Source: CAJPPJ01 sp963545265 (lineage in GTDB: Bacteria > Bacillota_I > Bacilli_A > RF39 > UBA660). From it: 64,000 nucleotides of DNA. Numbering within the stretch: position 1 is the stretch's first letter; each line of letters starts with the position of its first letter. The stretch covers positions 1 to 64,000 of the forward strand of contig CAUUHY010000003.1 of NCBI GenBank assembly GCA_963545265.1. The letters are read 5' to 3'. This document shows, piece after piece, positions 6,958 to 15,248 of the stretch. Position numbers and translations under genes: made by a program. The notes beneath the pieces were generated by a model that did no database searches, was not told the DNA's origin, and saw only the letters and a program-made list of their open reading frames with translations.

Positions 6958-8583
6958 ATGGAAAAAGAAAAAGTTTATGTATTTGGACATCAAAAACCAG
7001 ATAGTGATTCAGTAGCAGCTTCAATATCAGCAGCATATTTAATGAATCAAAAATATAAAGATTATGAATTTGTACCTAGAATACTTGGTAAAATTTCAAA
7101 AGAAACAAATTTTATATTAAATAAATTTAATATAGAAACACCAGAATTTTTAAATGATGTTAAATTAAAAGTTAAAAATATAGCATATAGAAAAGATTTT
7201 TATATACATGAAGATAATTCTATAAAAGATGCTTATGATTTTATAACAGAACACTCAACAAGTGGAGTACCAATAGTAGATTGTGAATTAAAGGTAAAAT
7301 CAGTTATAACTTTAAAGGATATAGCAAAATTACTTGTTGATTTATCTACATCTCTTGATACGACAATGGATAATATTTTAAAAGCAATTAATGGAAAAAT
7401 TGTAAATAAAGTAGATGATTTAATAGTTGGTAATATTTTTCTTACTAGTTATAGATCAACTACATTCAGAGAAAAAGAAGTATTGCACACAGATGATATA
7501 GTTATTACTGGAGATAGACATAGTATTATAGAACAGGCTGTTGAAAGTAAAGTTAAAATGATAATTCTTACAAATGGTAATTACATGAAAGAAGAACATT
7601 TAGCTTTAGCTATTCAAAATGAAATTAACGTTATTAAAACTGATTTATCTATATTTGAAGTAATGCAACTTTTAAAATTATCTAATTCGTTAAAATCGTA
7701 TAAGGGAAACGATGTAGTATGTCTATATGAAAATGACTTTAGTGAAAGAATAGAAGAATTAGAAAAGAAATATAATTATACTAATTTACCGGTAGTAGAT
7801 AAAGACGATAAATGTTTAGGATTACTAAGATATAATGAAACATTTGATATTAATAAGGTAAAAGTATTATTAGTTGATCATAATGAAAAACATCAAAGTG
7901 TTGAAGGAATAGATGAAGCAGATATTATTGAAATAATAGATCACCACAAATTAGGTAATGTATCTACTGATAAACCAATTAATTTAAGATGTATGACTCT
8001 TGGCTCTACATGTACAATTTTATATTTGATGTATAAAGAACAAAATATTGAAATACCAAAAGATATTAAGGGAGTTATGTTATCTGCAATATTATCGGAT
8101 ACTCTTTGCTTAAAAAGTCCTACAACTACAAAAACTGATGAAGAAACAGTTCGTGAATTATCTAAATCTTTAAATATTAATTATGAAGAATATGCTTTAG
8201 AAATGTTTAAAGAAGGAAGTGACTTAAGCGATAAAGATCCAGAAGATATAGTTACACAAGATTTTAAGAGATTTACAATGGACGATTATTTAATTGGAGT
8301 AGGTCAAGTGTTTGTTACAGGAATGGATGCAATTAAAGAAAAACAACCGTTCTTAAAAGATGCTTTAGAAAGTGTTAAAAAAGCAGGAGATTTCTATGCA
8401 ACAACTCTTTTTGTAACAGATATATTAACAAGCACTTCTTATTTATACTATACAGATAGTTTTAAAAATATACTTGAAAAAGCATTCAAAATAGAAGAGT
8501 TAGAACAAGGATATGCATTAAAAGATATAGTATCTAGAAAGAAACAAATTATTCCAAAGATTATGGAAGTTTATAAAAAGTAA
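6958..8583 (+). CDS. ppaC: Manganese-dependent inorganic pyrophosphatase with regulatory CBS and DRTGG domains
   Basis: 541 residues. The N-terminus (VFGHQKPDSDS) is the DHH catalytic motif of family II pyrophosphatases. A CBS domain follows (about 60-120), then a DRTGG domain (around HTDDIVITGDRHSIIEQAV), a second CBS (LPVVDKDDKCLGLLRY), then the rest of the DHH domain with IIDHHKLGNV and the DHHA2 domain near the C-terminus. In characterised clostridial relatives AMP/ADP inhibit and ATP or diadenosine polyphosphates activate through the CBS pair. It hydrolyses pyrophosphate in the cytoplasm, pulling biosynthetic reactions forward. It begins one base after the HAD gene. Confidence 0.95.
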   Translation: MEKEKVYVFGHQKPDSDSVAASISAAYLMNQKYKDYEFVPRILGKISKETNFILNKFNIETPEFLNDVKLKVKNIAYRKDFYIHEDNSIKDAYDFITEHSTSGVPIVDCELKVKSVITLKDIAKLLVDLSTSLDTTMDNILKAINGKIVNKVDDLIVGNIFLTSYRSTTFREKEVLHTDDIVITGDRHSIIEQAVESKVKMIILTNGNYMKEEHLALAIQNEINVIKTDLSIFEVMQLLKLSNSLKSYKGNDVVCLYENDFSERIEELEKKYNYTNLPVVDKDDKCLGLLRYNETFDINKVKVLLVDHNEKHQSVEGIDEADIIEIIDHHKLGNVSTDKPINLRCMTLGSTCTILYLMYKEQNIEIPKDIKGVMLSAILSDTLCLKSPTTTKTDEETVRELSKSLNINYEEYALEMFKEGSDLSDKDPEDIVTQDFKRFTMDDYLIGVGQVFVTGMDAIKEKQPFLKDALESVKKAGDFYATTLFVTDILTSTSYLYYTDSFKNILEKAFKIEELEQGYALKDIVSRKKQIIPKIMEVYKK

Positions 8584-8840
8584 TGATAGATGATATAGTT
8601 GATACTTATGGAAGTTCTATAAAAAAAGATATAGTAGATAATAAAGAAACTGTAATGGATAATTATAATTATTTGAAAAGTTTAAATGTTATATCAGTAG
8701 ATGAAATATTTACAAGATATATAATTATGTTTTTAGATGAAGATTTTAAAAAAAAAATAAATGATTTAATATTAAAATTAGGTGAGGACTATATAGAAAA
8801 AATCGAAGAAGATTTATCAATATTTGATAGAATGATTTAA
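8583..8840 (+). CDS. Small hypothetical protein
   Basis: 85 residues, predicted mostly helical and acidic (ends KIEEDLSIFDRMI), with no signal or membrane segment. I do not recognise the family. Its ATG shares one base with the ppaC stop codon (TAATG), so it is most likely translationally coupled and is the last gene of the uppS run before the rpsO promoter. Confidence 0.7.
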   Translation: MIDDIVDTYGSSIKKDIVDNKETVMDNYNYLKSLNVISVDEIFTRYIIMFLDEDFKKKINDLILKLGEDYIEKIEEDLSIFDRMI

Positions 8841-8844
8841 TATC

Positions 8845-8873
8845 TTGAAAAAAATAAGAAAATGTTATATATT
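8845..8873 (+). promoter_or_regulatory. Promoter of rpsO-pnp
   Basis: TTGAAA (8845-8850) and TATATT (8868-8873) are separated by exactly 17 bases, giving a start near 8880 and a leader of about 70 bases. Confidence 0.75.
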
Positions 8874-8886
8874 AATAATGTTCTTT

Positions 8887-8923
8887 AACGAGGTTTTAGA
8901 GTTTTTCCGACTAAAACTTGGTT
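8887..8923 (+). promoter_or_regulatory. Hairpin in the rpsO leader (possible S15 autoregulatory site)
   Basis: AGGTTTTAG (8891-8899) pairs with CTAAAACTT (8911-8919) around an 11-base loop; after one mismatch AAC/GTT extends the stem. It has no T-tail and is 30 bases before the ribosome binding region. S15 represses its own mRNA through leader structures in several bacteria; that this hairpin does so is inference. Confidence 0.45.
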
Positions 8924-8952
8924 AAAAGTGAAAAGAAAGGTAGGAAAGAAAA

Positions 8953-9222
8953 ATGGCTTTATTAAAAGAAGAAAAGAAAGAAATAGTGGAAAAATTTCAA
9001 ACATCTAAGAATGATACAGGTTCAGCTGAAGTACAAATAGCAATATTAACTGAAGAAATTAATCGTTTAACTGAACACATGAAAAATAATATTCATGATT
9101 ATCATTCACAAAGAGGTTTATTAAAGAAAGTAGGACAAAGAAAAAGCTTACTTAAATATTTAGCTTCTAAAGATGTTAACAGATATAGAAAAGTTATAAA
9201 AGATTTAGGATTAAGAAAATAG
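8953..9222 (+). CDS. rpsO: 30S ribosomal protein S15
   Basis: 89 residues, the exact usual length. It binds the central domain of 16S rRNA early in small-subunit assembly. Recognisable stretches are TGSAEVQIAILTEEINRLTEH, DYHSQRGLLKKVGQRKSLL and the C-terminal YRKVIKDLGLRK. An AGGAAAG site precedes the ATG. It has its own promoter and a terminator hairpin before pnp, the standard rpsO-pnp arrangement. Confidence 0.98.
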   Translation: MALLKEEKKEIVEKFQTSKNDTGSAEVQIAILTEEINRLTEHMKNNIHDYHSQRGLLKKVGQRKSLLKYLASKDVNRYRKVIKDLGLRK

Positions 9223-9248
9223 ACACTTACTTTTTGAGTGTCTTTTTT
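9221..9248 (+). terminator. Terminator/attenuator between rpsO and pnp
   Basis: AGACACT (9221-9227) pairs with AGTGTCT (9237-9243), followed by six T's. The pnp ribosome binding site begins only 7 bases later and no separate pnp promoter is obvious, so partial read-through probably feeds pnp. Confidence 0.8.
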
Positions 9249-9264
9249 ATTAAAAGGAGAGAAA

Positions 9265-11433
9265 ATGAAAAAAGTTTATGAAACGAAGTTTTATGGTAAA
9301 ACTTTAAAAGTAGAAATAGGAGAAGTAGCAAAACAAGCTGATAGTTCAGTATTAATTAGATATGGTGATACTGTTGTTTTAAGTTGTGCTGTAGTAGCTA
9401 AAAAAGTTGATTTATTATCTGATTTTTTTCCACTACAAGTACTTTATCAAGAAAAACTTTATTCAGTAGGTAAAATACCAGGTGGATTTATTAAAAGAGA
9501 AGGAAGACCAACTGATGAAGCAACACTTGCAGCAAGAATGATAGATAGACCTATGAGACCACTTTTTCCAGAAGATTTTAGAAATAGTGTCCAAATTGTA
9601 AATACAGTATTATCAGTTGAACAAGATTGTGATCCTCGTCTTGCAGCAACATTTGGATCTTCTCTTGCAGTTAGTTTATCTAAGATACCATTTAATGGAC
9701 CGATTGCATCTGTAGTTGTTGGTAAAGTAGATGGTAGATTAATAATTAATCCAACTGTTGAAGAACAAAATAAATCAGTATTATATTTAACAGTAGCTGG
9801 TACTAAAGAAGCTATAAATATGGTTGAATCTAGTGCTAAAGAATTACAAGAAGATGAAATGATCGAAGCACTTATGTTTGGTCATGAAGCTATAAAAGAA
9901 TTAATTAAATTTGAAGAAAAAATAATTAAAGAACTAGCAGTAGAGAAGATGGAATATGAAAAACTTATTATTACTGAAGATATAATTAAAAAAGTAGATG
10001 AAGTAAAAGATGAGTTAGATAAAGCATTAAGAATTAAAGAAAAACAAGAAAAATATGATGCTATATCTTCTATAGAAGAAAAATTAGTTGAATATGTAAA
10101 AGAAACTAATAAGAATGTTCCAGAAGAAGAATTAAATGAACTTATAGTAAAATATAAAAATACTTTTAATAATTTAGAATATGAATTATTTAGAAATATT
10201 GTTGTAAAAGAAAAGAAAAGACCTGATGGAAGAAAGATGGATGAGATAAGAGATTTATCTGCTAGTGTAGATTTCTTACCTAGAACTCATGGTTCAGCAC
10301 TTTTTACAAGAGGAGAAACTCAAAGTTTATCTATTACAACACTTGGAGCATTAAACGAATATCAAATATTAGATGGACTTAGTGAAGAAGAAGGTAAGAG
10401 ATTTATTCTTCATTATAACTTTCCTCAATTTTCAGTAGGTGAAACTGGAAGATATGGAGCACCTGGAAGAAGAGAAATAGGTCATGGTGCACTTGGAGAA
10501 AAAGCACTTCTTCAAGTAATACCTAGTGAAGAAGAATTTCCTTATACTATAAGAGTTGTTAGTGAAATATTAGAATCTAATGGAAGTAGTTCACAAGCAT
10601 CAATTTGTGCTGGTTGTATGTCATTAATGGCAGCTGGAGTACCTATTAAAGATATGGTAGCAGGTATTGCTATGGGACTTATTACTAGTGGAGATGATTA
10701 TACTGTTTTAACTGATATTCAAGGTATGGAAGATCACTTAGGAGATATGGACTTTAAAGTAGCTGGTACAAAAAACGGTATATGTGCTTTACAAATGGAT
10801 ATTAAGATTAAAGGAATTACAAAAGAAATTTTAACTGAGGCATTAAACGAAGCTAAAAAAGCAAGAATTAAGATATTAAAAGTTATGAAATCTGCAATTA
10901 GTGAACCAAGAAAAGAATTAAGTGAATATGCACCTAAGATGTTAACTTTTAATATTAAACCTGAAAAAATAAAAGAAGTTATCGGAAAAGGTGGAGAAAC
11001 AATTACTAAGATTATTCAAGAAGCAAGTGGAGTTATTAGTGTAAACGATGTTAAAGCAGTTAAGATAGATATCGATGACTTTGGAAAAGTTATAATTTAT
11101 CATAAAGATAAAAAAGTTATAGATAAGACTAAAGCTATGATAGATAATATAGTTAAAGAACTAGAATTTGGTAAAGTGTATCCTGCTGTAATTAAAGAAA
11201 TAAAAGACTTTGGATGTATAGTAGAATTCTGGGAAGGAATGGAAGGTTTAGTACATATTTCTAAATTATCTAAAGAAAGAATTGAAAACATTAAAGATAA
11301 GTTTAGTGTAGGAGATAAAGTAGATGTAGAAGTACTAGGTCTTGATAAAAAGGGTAAAATAGATTTAAGAGTAAAAGAAAAAGAAAAAAATCCAATAAAA
11401 AAGATAATGGAGAAAATAATAAAAAATGATTAA
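9265..11433 (+). CDS. pnp: Polyribonucleotide nucleotidyltransferase (PNPase)
   Basis: 722 residues. It degrades RNA 3'-to-5' by phosphorolysis as a trimer. Order of domains: first RNase PH core (GGFIKREGRPTDEATLAARM), a helical linker, second catalytic RNase PH core (RTHGSALFTRGETQ, GRREIGHGALGEKAL), a KH domain at about 567 (VIGKGGETITKI) and an S1 domain at about 632 (IKDFGCIVEF, GLVHISKLS). I chose the ATG at 9265, which has AAGGAGA 4 bases upstream; the GTG at 9238 lies inside the terminator stem. The gene overlaps the following permease by 8 bases. Confidence 0.97.
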   Translation: MKKVYETKFYGKTLKVEIGEVAKQADSSVLIRYGDTVVLSCAVVAKKVDLLSDFFPLQVLYQEKLYSVGKIPGGFIKREGRPTDEATLAARMIDRPMRPLFPEDFRNSVQIVNTVLSVEQDCDPRLAATFGSSLAVSLSKIPFNGPIASVVVGKVDGRLIINPTVEEQNKSVLYLTVAGTKEAINMVESSAKELQEDEMIEALMFGHEAIKELIKFEEKIIKELAVEKMEYEKLIITEDIIKKVDEVKDELDKALRIKEKQEKYDAISSIEEKLVEYVKETNKNVPEEELNELIVKYKNTFNNLEYELFRNIVVKEKKRPDGRKMDEIRDLSASVDFLPRTHGSALFTRGETQSLSITTLGALNEYQILDGLSEEEGKRFILHYNFPQFSVGETGRYGAPGRREIGHGALGEKALLQVIPSEEEFPYTIRVVSEILESNGSSSQASICAGCMSLMAAGVPIKDMVAGIAMGLITSGDDYTVLTDIQGMEDHLGDMDFKVAGTKNGICALQMDIKIKGITKEILTEALNEAKKARIKILKVMKSAISEPRKELSEYAPKMLTFNIKPEKIKEVIGKGGETITKIIQEASGVISVNDVKAVKIDIDDFGKVIIYHKDKKVIDKTKAMIDNIVKELEFGKVYPAVIKEIKDFGCIVEFWEGMEGLVHISKLSKERIENIKDKFSVGDKVDVEVLGLDKKGKIDLRVKEKEKNPIKKIMEKIIKND

Positions 11434-12325
11434 GAACATAATAATAATTTTTATTTCAATCTTTTTTGAAGCTTTACCTTTTTTATTTCTTGGATCTTTG
11501 ATATCTGCAATAATAGATAGATATGTGTCTGAGGAAACATTTGTTAAACTTATACCTAAAAATAAGTTTTTAGCAGCGATTGTGGGGGTTTTATTAGGTT
11601 TTTTTATACCAGCATGTGATTGTGCTGTTATACCAATAGCTAGAAGATTATTAAAGAAGAAGGTACCATTAAATGTTATTTTATCGTTTATGTTATCTTC
11701 TCCAATAATTAATCCAGTAGTACTATTTGCAACGTATACGGCATTTAGTAAAAATTTAAATTTCTTCTATTTAAGATTTATACTTGGAATAGTTGTATCT
11801 TTAATAGTATCGATTATAATGGCGATTATTTATAAAGATAAAAACCCTATGATAGAAGATGAAGAAGAAACAAATCATGATCATGAACATCACCATGAAC
11901 ATCACAATCATTGTTGTTCTTGTCACATAGATCATGAAGAAAATGATTTAAAAATGATATTAAAACATACTATAGAAGATATGTTTGATGTTTTAAAATA
12001 TCTAATAGTAGGAGCATTAATTGCAAGTTTAATGCAAAACTTAATACCTGCAAGTTTATTTAGTAACCAGTTTATTTCAACTATATCACTTATGATTTTT
12101 GCTTACTTAATGTCTTTATGTTCAACATCTGATTCATTTGTTGCAAAAAGTATGATGGGAAGTTTTAATGACAAAGCAATACTTGCATATTTATTACTAG
12201 GACCTATGATAGATATAAAAAATACTATTGTTTTAATGTCAGGATTTAAGAAAAAATTTGTATTTACATTAATATTTTTAATTTTTATAACAATATTTAT
12301 TGTAGTAAGTGTGGTGAAAATATGA
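11426..12325 (+). CDS. YraQ-type permease with a His/Cys-rich loop
   Basis: 299 residues with about eight membrane segments, belonging to the UPF0718 permease family: EALPFLFLGSLIS at the start, FFIPACDCAVIPIARRLLKK and MLSSPIINPVVLF in the first half, and LCSTSDSFVAKSM in the repeated second half. Between the halves (about residues 150-175) is a cluster of histidines, cysteines and acids (HDHEHHHEHHNHCCSCHIDH) that looks metal-binding. The substrate is unknown; the Cys pairs and His loop make a metal or metalloid plausible. The following TIGR03943 gene overlaps by 4 bases and is the usual partner. Confidence 0.9.
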   Translation: MIKNIIIIFISIFFEALPFLFLGSLISAIIDRYVSEETFVKLIPKNKFLAAIVGVLLGFFIPACDCAVIPIARRLLKKKVPLNVILSFMLSSPIINPVVLFATYTAFSKNLNFFYLRFILGIVVSLIVSIIMAIIYKDKNPMIEDEEETNHDHEHHHEHHNHCCSCHIDHEENDLKMILKHTIEDMFDVLKYLIVGALIASLMQNLIPASLFSNQFISTISLMIFAYLMSLCSTSDSFVAKSMMGSFNDKAILAYLLLGPMIDIKNTIVLMSGFKKKFVFTLIFLIFITIFIVVSVVKI

Positions 12326-13113
12326 AAAAGACAAATTATTCAATTATTTTAATAATGTATTCTATGTTGTTTTACATACTACATTTTTTAAATCTTACTA
12401 AAAAATTTTTATCACCAAAGATAATAAATTATAATTTAATAACTGTATTTATATTTTTAATTATAGCAACTTACTTATTATTAACAGAAGAAAAAATAAA
12501 AACGAAAAAAGAAATAGATAAAAAATATAATTTTTATTCTTTAATACTTTTCGTTCCTTTTTTAGCATTGTTCTTTATAGGAGATGCTACTTTAGATACA
12601 AAAGTTATTAAAAATAAAAGTACTAGTTTGACTTTTGCTCAAGTAGAAGATGATAATAAAAATATAGGTAATTATGATCTTGAAAAGATAGATTTAACAA
12701 TAAAAGATTATAATTATGTAGAAGCTTCTCTTGAAATAAATAATAATCCTAAAAATTGGTATGGTAAAACAGTTAATATTAGGGGATTTGTCGTAAGAGA
12801 AGCAAGTTATATACCTATTGGTTATTTTGCAATAGGTAAATATTATATTACTTGTTGTGCAGCAGATGCTACTTTAGTTGGATTTACAGTAAAATCTGAT
12901 AATACTATGAGAGTAGAAGACTCTGGGTATTATGATATTAAAGGAGTATTTGTTAAAGCAAAAAATCAAAAAGGTGAAGATGCAATAGCTATAAAAGCTA
13001 TAAAAATAGAAAAAGTAAAAGAAGAAGAAAGACAAGTTTATGATTGTTTTGCCTATGGAACAAGTAATGAATATTGTGGAGTTATCGATAAATTAGTTAA
13101 AAAAGAAGGGTAG
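12322..13113 (+). CDS. TIGR03943/DUF1980 family protein, partner of the permease
   Basis: 263 residues: three N-terminal membrane helices, then a soluble domain with NWYGKTVNIRGFVVRE and the hallmark YYITCCAADATLVGF (CC-AD) of TIGR03943 proteins. Genes of this family almost always sit beside YraQ-type permeases, and the ATGA overlap fits one complex. The Cys pair could bind a metal. The reaction is not known; I infer only that the two proteins act together at the membrane. Confidence 0.9.
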   Translation: MKKTNYSIILIMYSMLFYILHFLNLTKKFLSPKIINYNLITVFIFLIIATYLLLTEEKIKTKKEIDKKYNFYSLILFVPFLALFFIGDATLDTKVIKNKSTSLTFAQVEDDNKNIGNYDLEKIDLTIKDYNYVEASLEINNNPKNWYGKTVNIRGFVVREASYIPIGYFAIGKYYITCCAADATLVGFTVKSDNTMRVEDSGYYDIKGVFVKAKNQKGEDAIAIKAIKIEKVKEEERQVYDCFAYGTSNEYCGVIDKLVKKEG

Positions 13114-13132
13114 TTTTAAACTATCCTTTTAA
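13107..13132 (+). terminator. Rho-independent terminator
   Basis: AGGGTAG (13107-13113) pairs with CTATCCT (13121-13127), followed by T's. The 5' half of the stem is the last codons of the TIGR03943 gene. Confidence 0.8.
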
Positions 13133-13159
13133 TTATTTTTAGAAATTGTTAAAAAAGTA

Positions 13160-13188
13160 TTGTAAAAAAAAAAGAATCATATTATAAT
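13160..13188 (+). promoter_or_regulatory. Promoter of the tRNA cluster
   Basis: TTGTAA (13160-13165) and a perfect TATAAT (13183-13188) are 17 bases apart, about 38 bases before the first tRNA. Confidence 0.8.
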
Positions 13189-13225
13189 CTTAATTGTTAA
13201 TCACTTATTAGATTAGCTGATAAAT

Positions 13226-13302
13226 GGGCGATTAGCTCAGTTGGTTAGAGCACCTGCCTTACAAGCAGGGGGTCTGCGGTTCGAGTCCGTAATCGCCCAC
13301 CA
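13226..13302 (+). tRNA. tRNA-Val (TAC)
   Basis: 77 bases with CCA encoded. Acceptor GGGCGAT pairs with ATCGCCC; the anticodon arm CCTGC-CTTACAA-GCAGG gives TAC; the T-arm contains GGTTCGAGTCC. Confidence 0.97.
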
Positions 13303-13311
13303 TTTATTATT

Positions 13312-13387
13312 GCCGAAATGGCTCAATTGGTAGAGCAACTGATTTGTAATCAGTGGGTTCCGGGTTCAAGTCCTGGTTTCGGCACCA
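13312..13387 (+). tRNA. tRNA-Thr (TGT)
   Basis: 76 bases with CCA. Acceptor GCCGAAA pairs with TTTCGGC; the anticodon arm ACTGA-TTTGTAA-TCAGT gives TGT. Confidence 0.97.
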
Positions 13388-13394
13388 TTTTTAT

Positions 13395-13478
13395 GGAGGG
13401 ATAGCGAAGTGGCTAAACGCGGCTGACTGTAAATCAGTTCCTTATGGTTCGGTGGTTCGAATCCATCTCCCTCCACCA
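13395..13478 (+). tRNA. tRNA-Tyr (GTA)
   Basis: 84 bases with CCA. Acceptor GGAGGGA pairs with TCCCTCC; the anticodon loop CTGTAAA gives GTA; it has the long variable arm expected for bacterial tRNA-Tyr. Confidence 0.97.
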
Positions 13479-13484
13479 TATTTT

Positions 13485-13560
13485 TGCCTCGTAGCCAAGC
13501 GGTAAAGGCAGAAGACTTTGACTCTTCCATACATTAGTTCGAATCTAATCGAGGCAGCCA
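13485..13560 (+). tRNA. tRNA-Gln (TTG)
   Basis: 76 bases with CCA. Acceptor TGCCTCG pairs with CGAGGCA, starting with U as is typical of tRNA-Gln; the anticodon arm GAAGA-CTTTGAC-TCTTC gives TTG; discriminator G. Confidence 0.97.
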
Positions 13561-13563
13561 GTT

Positions 13564-13639
13564 GCTTTGTTAGCTCAGTCGGTAGAGCACTTGACTTTTA
13601 ATCAAGGGGTCTGGAGTTCGAGCCTCCAACAAGGCACCA
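13564..13639 (+). tRNA. tRNA-Lys (TTT)
   Basis: 76 bases with CCA. Acceptor GCTTTGT pairs with ACAAGGC (one U-G); the anticodon arm CTTGA-CTTTTAA-TCAAG gives TTT. Confidence 0.97.
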
Positions 13640-13641
13640 TT

Positions 13642-13730
13642 GCCCGAGTGGCGGAATTGGTAGACGCACAGGACTTAAAATCCTGGGAACTTCACCGTTC
13701 GTGCCGGTTCAAGTCCGGCCTTGGGCACCA
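13642..13730 (+). tRNA. tRNA-Leu (TAA)
   Basis: 89 bases with CCA. Acceptor GCCCGAG pairs with CTTGGGC; the anticodon loop CTTAAAA gives TAA; the long variable arm is typical of tRNA-Leu. Confidence 0.97.
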
Positions 13731-13742
13731 ATTAAGAAATTG

Positions 13743-13770
13743 AACTCTTCTATGTGAAGAGTTTTTTCTT
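13743..13770 (+). terminator. Terminator of the tRNA cluster
   Basis: AACTCTTC (13743-13750) pairs perfectly with GAAGAGTT (13756-13763) and runs into a T tract. Confidence 0.9.
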
Positions 13771-13818
13771 TGTTTAAAAATTTTAAAAAAGAATATATAA
13801 TAAAATTAGAGGTGAATT

Positions 13819-14391
13819 ATGGCTAAATTTAAATTTAAATATGGAACAATGGGAGCAGGTAAATCTCAAGAATTACTTAGAACATTATATAACTATAATT
13901 CTAGAGGTGATAAAGTTTTAGTTTTAACATCTAAAATAGATAATCGTTATGGAGTAGGTAAAGTTACTTCTAGAACTGGAGATTCAAAAGAAGCAATAGC
14001 AATATCAAGTATGGAAGATATTAAAAAAGTTTGTGATTTAAAAGATAATCCAGTATGTGTATTAATTGATGAAGTTCAGTTTTTTAAAAAAGAATGGTTA
14101 GAAAAACTAAAAGAATTTTTTGTAATAGAGCATAATATACCTATTATTGCTTATGGTTTAAAAGTTGACTTTTTAAATAATTTATTTGAAGGTACAATGG
14201 CTTGTTTTACATTAGCAGAAGAAATACATGAAATAGAAAATATTTGTAAATTTTGTAATAAAAAAGCTATTATGAATATGAGAGTAGATGAAAATGGGAA
14301 AAAAGTAGCAGAAGGTAAACAAGTTGATATTGGCGGAAATGATAAATATATAGCTGTATGTCATTATCACTATATAAAAGGTGAAAAATAA
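13819..14391 (+). CDS. tdk: Thymidine kinase (type II)
   Basis: 190 residues. It phosphorylates thymidine (salvage of dTMP) in the cytoplasm. The P-loop GTMGAGKS is at residues 9-16, the Walker B-like LIDEVQFF in the middle, and YGLKVDF marks the phosphate-binding region. Zinc ligands appear as CKFC and a C-terminal C-H-Y-H region (VCHYHY); the usual last Cys is replaced by His. A -10 box (13795-13800) and AGAGGTG precede the ATG. It is a single-gene unit ending in a terminator. Confidence 0.95.
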   Translation: MAKFKFKYGTMGAGKSQELLRTLYNYNSRGDKVLVLTSKIDNRYGVGKVTSRTGDSKEAIAISSMEDIKKVCDLKDNPVCVLIDEVQFFKKEWLEKLKEFFVIEHNIPIIAYGLKVDFLNNLFEGTMACFTLAEEIHEIENICKFCNKKAIMNMRVDENGKKVAEGKQVDIGGNDKYIAVCHYHYIKGEK

Positions 14392-14392
14392 A

Positions 14393-14414
14393 AAAGTAAC
14401 ATAAATGTTACTTT
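14393..14414. terminator. Hairpin between convergent tdk and tRNA-Arg
   Basis: AAAGTAAC (14393-14400) pairs with GTTACTTT (14407-14414), flanked by A's and T's on the two sides, so it may terminate in both directions. Confidence 0.65.
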
Positions 14415-14424
14415 AAATTCTAAA

Positions 14425-14501
14425 TGGAGCACCTAGAGAGATTCGAACTCCCGACTTTTTGGTTCGAAGCCAAACACTCTAATCCACTGAGTTATAGGTG
14501 C
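14425..14501 (-). tRNA. tRNA-Arg (TCG)
   Basis: 77 bases with CCA, on the minus strand. Acceptor GCACCTA pairs with TAGGTGC; the anticodon arm TTTGG-CTTCGAA-CCAAA gives TCG for CGN codons; T-arm GGGAG-TTCGAAT-CTCTC has one G-U pair. The discriminator is U, not the A or G I would expect for bacterial tRNA-Arg. Confidence 0.95.
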
Positions 14502-14553
14502 ATATAGATAAATTTTATAAAAAAAATATATATAAATCAAGAAAGGAATGAAA

Positions 14554-15237
14554 ATGAAAAAATTAATAATGTTAAGACATGGGGAAAGTTTATGGAATAA
14601 GGAGAATCGTTTTACTGGATGGACAGATGTAGTTTTAAGCCCAAAAGGTGAAGAAGAAGCAAGAACTGCAGGTAAAATATTAAAGAAAAATAATATAAAA
14701 ATAGATATAGCATATACATCTGTACTTAAAAGAGCTAATCAAACATTATTTTTAACTCTAGAAAATAATGATAATTTAGGGATACCAGTAATAAGAAACT
14801 ATAGACTAAATGAAAGACATTATGGAGCTTTACAGGGGTTAAATAAAGAAGAAACAGCTAATAAATATGGAGAAGAACAAGTAAAACTATGGAGAAGAAG
14901 TTATGAAGTTTTACCACCATTACTAAGTGAAGATGATAAAAGGAATCCTAAGTTTGATGAATTATATAAAGGAATAGATAATCTACCACTTGGAGAAAGT
15001 TTAAAGTTATGTTTAGAAAGGGTAGTTCCTTATTATGAAGCTGTAATAAAAACTTCTTTTGTTAATAATGATGTTATCCTAATAGCAGCTCATGGAAATT
15101 CACTTAGAAGCTTAGCAAAATATATCGAAAATATTAGTGATGAAGATATACTTAATTTAGAAATTAAAACTGGAGTTCTTACAGTTTATGAATTAGATGA
15201 TAATTTAAACTTTATTAGAAAATATGAATTATCTTGA
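14554..15237 (+). CDS. gpmA: 2,3-bisphosphoglycerate-dependent phosphoglycerate mutase
   Basis: 227 residues. It interconverts 3- and 2-phosphoglycerate in glycolysis. Signatures: LRHGESLWNKENRFTGW with the phospho-His, ERHYGALQGLNK, KYGEEQVKLWRRSY and the second catalytic His in AAHGNSLR. Two ATGs lie 6 bases apart; the AAAGGA site touches the first and sits 6 bases before the second, so I start at 14554. The stop overlaps the TTG of the next frame. Confidence 0.95.
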   Translation: MKKLIMLRHGESLWNKENRFTGWTDVVLSPKGEEEARTAGKILKKNNIKIDIAYTSVLKRANQTLFLTLENNDNLGIPVIRNYRLNERHYGALQGLNKEETANKYGEEQVKLWRRSYEVLPPLLSEDDKRNPKFDELYKGIDNLPLGESLKLCLERVVPYYEAVIKTSFVNNDVILIAAHGNSLRSLAKYIENISDEDILNLEIKTGVLTVYELDDNLNFIRKYELS

Positions 15238-15248
15238 AAGTATTTAAA

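Noticed and set aside
13226..13730. tRNA cluster as an integration hotspot
   Set aside because: All six genes are whole with CCA ends and no partial tRNA copy or integrase gene is nearby.
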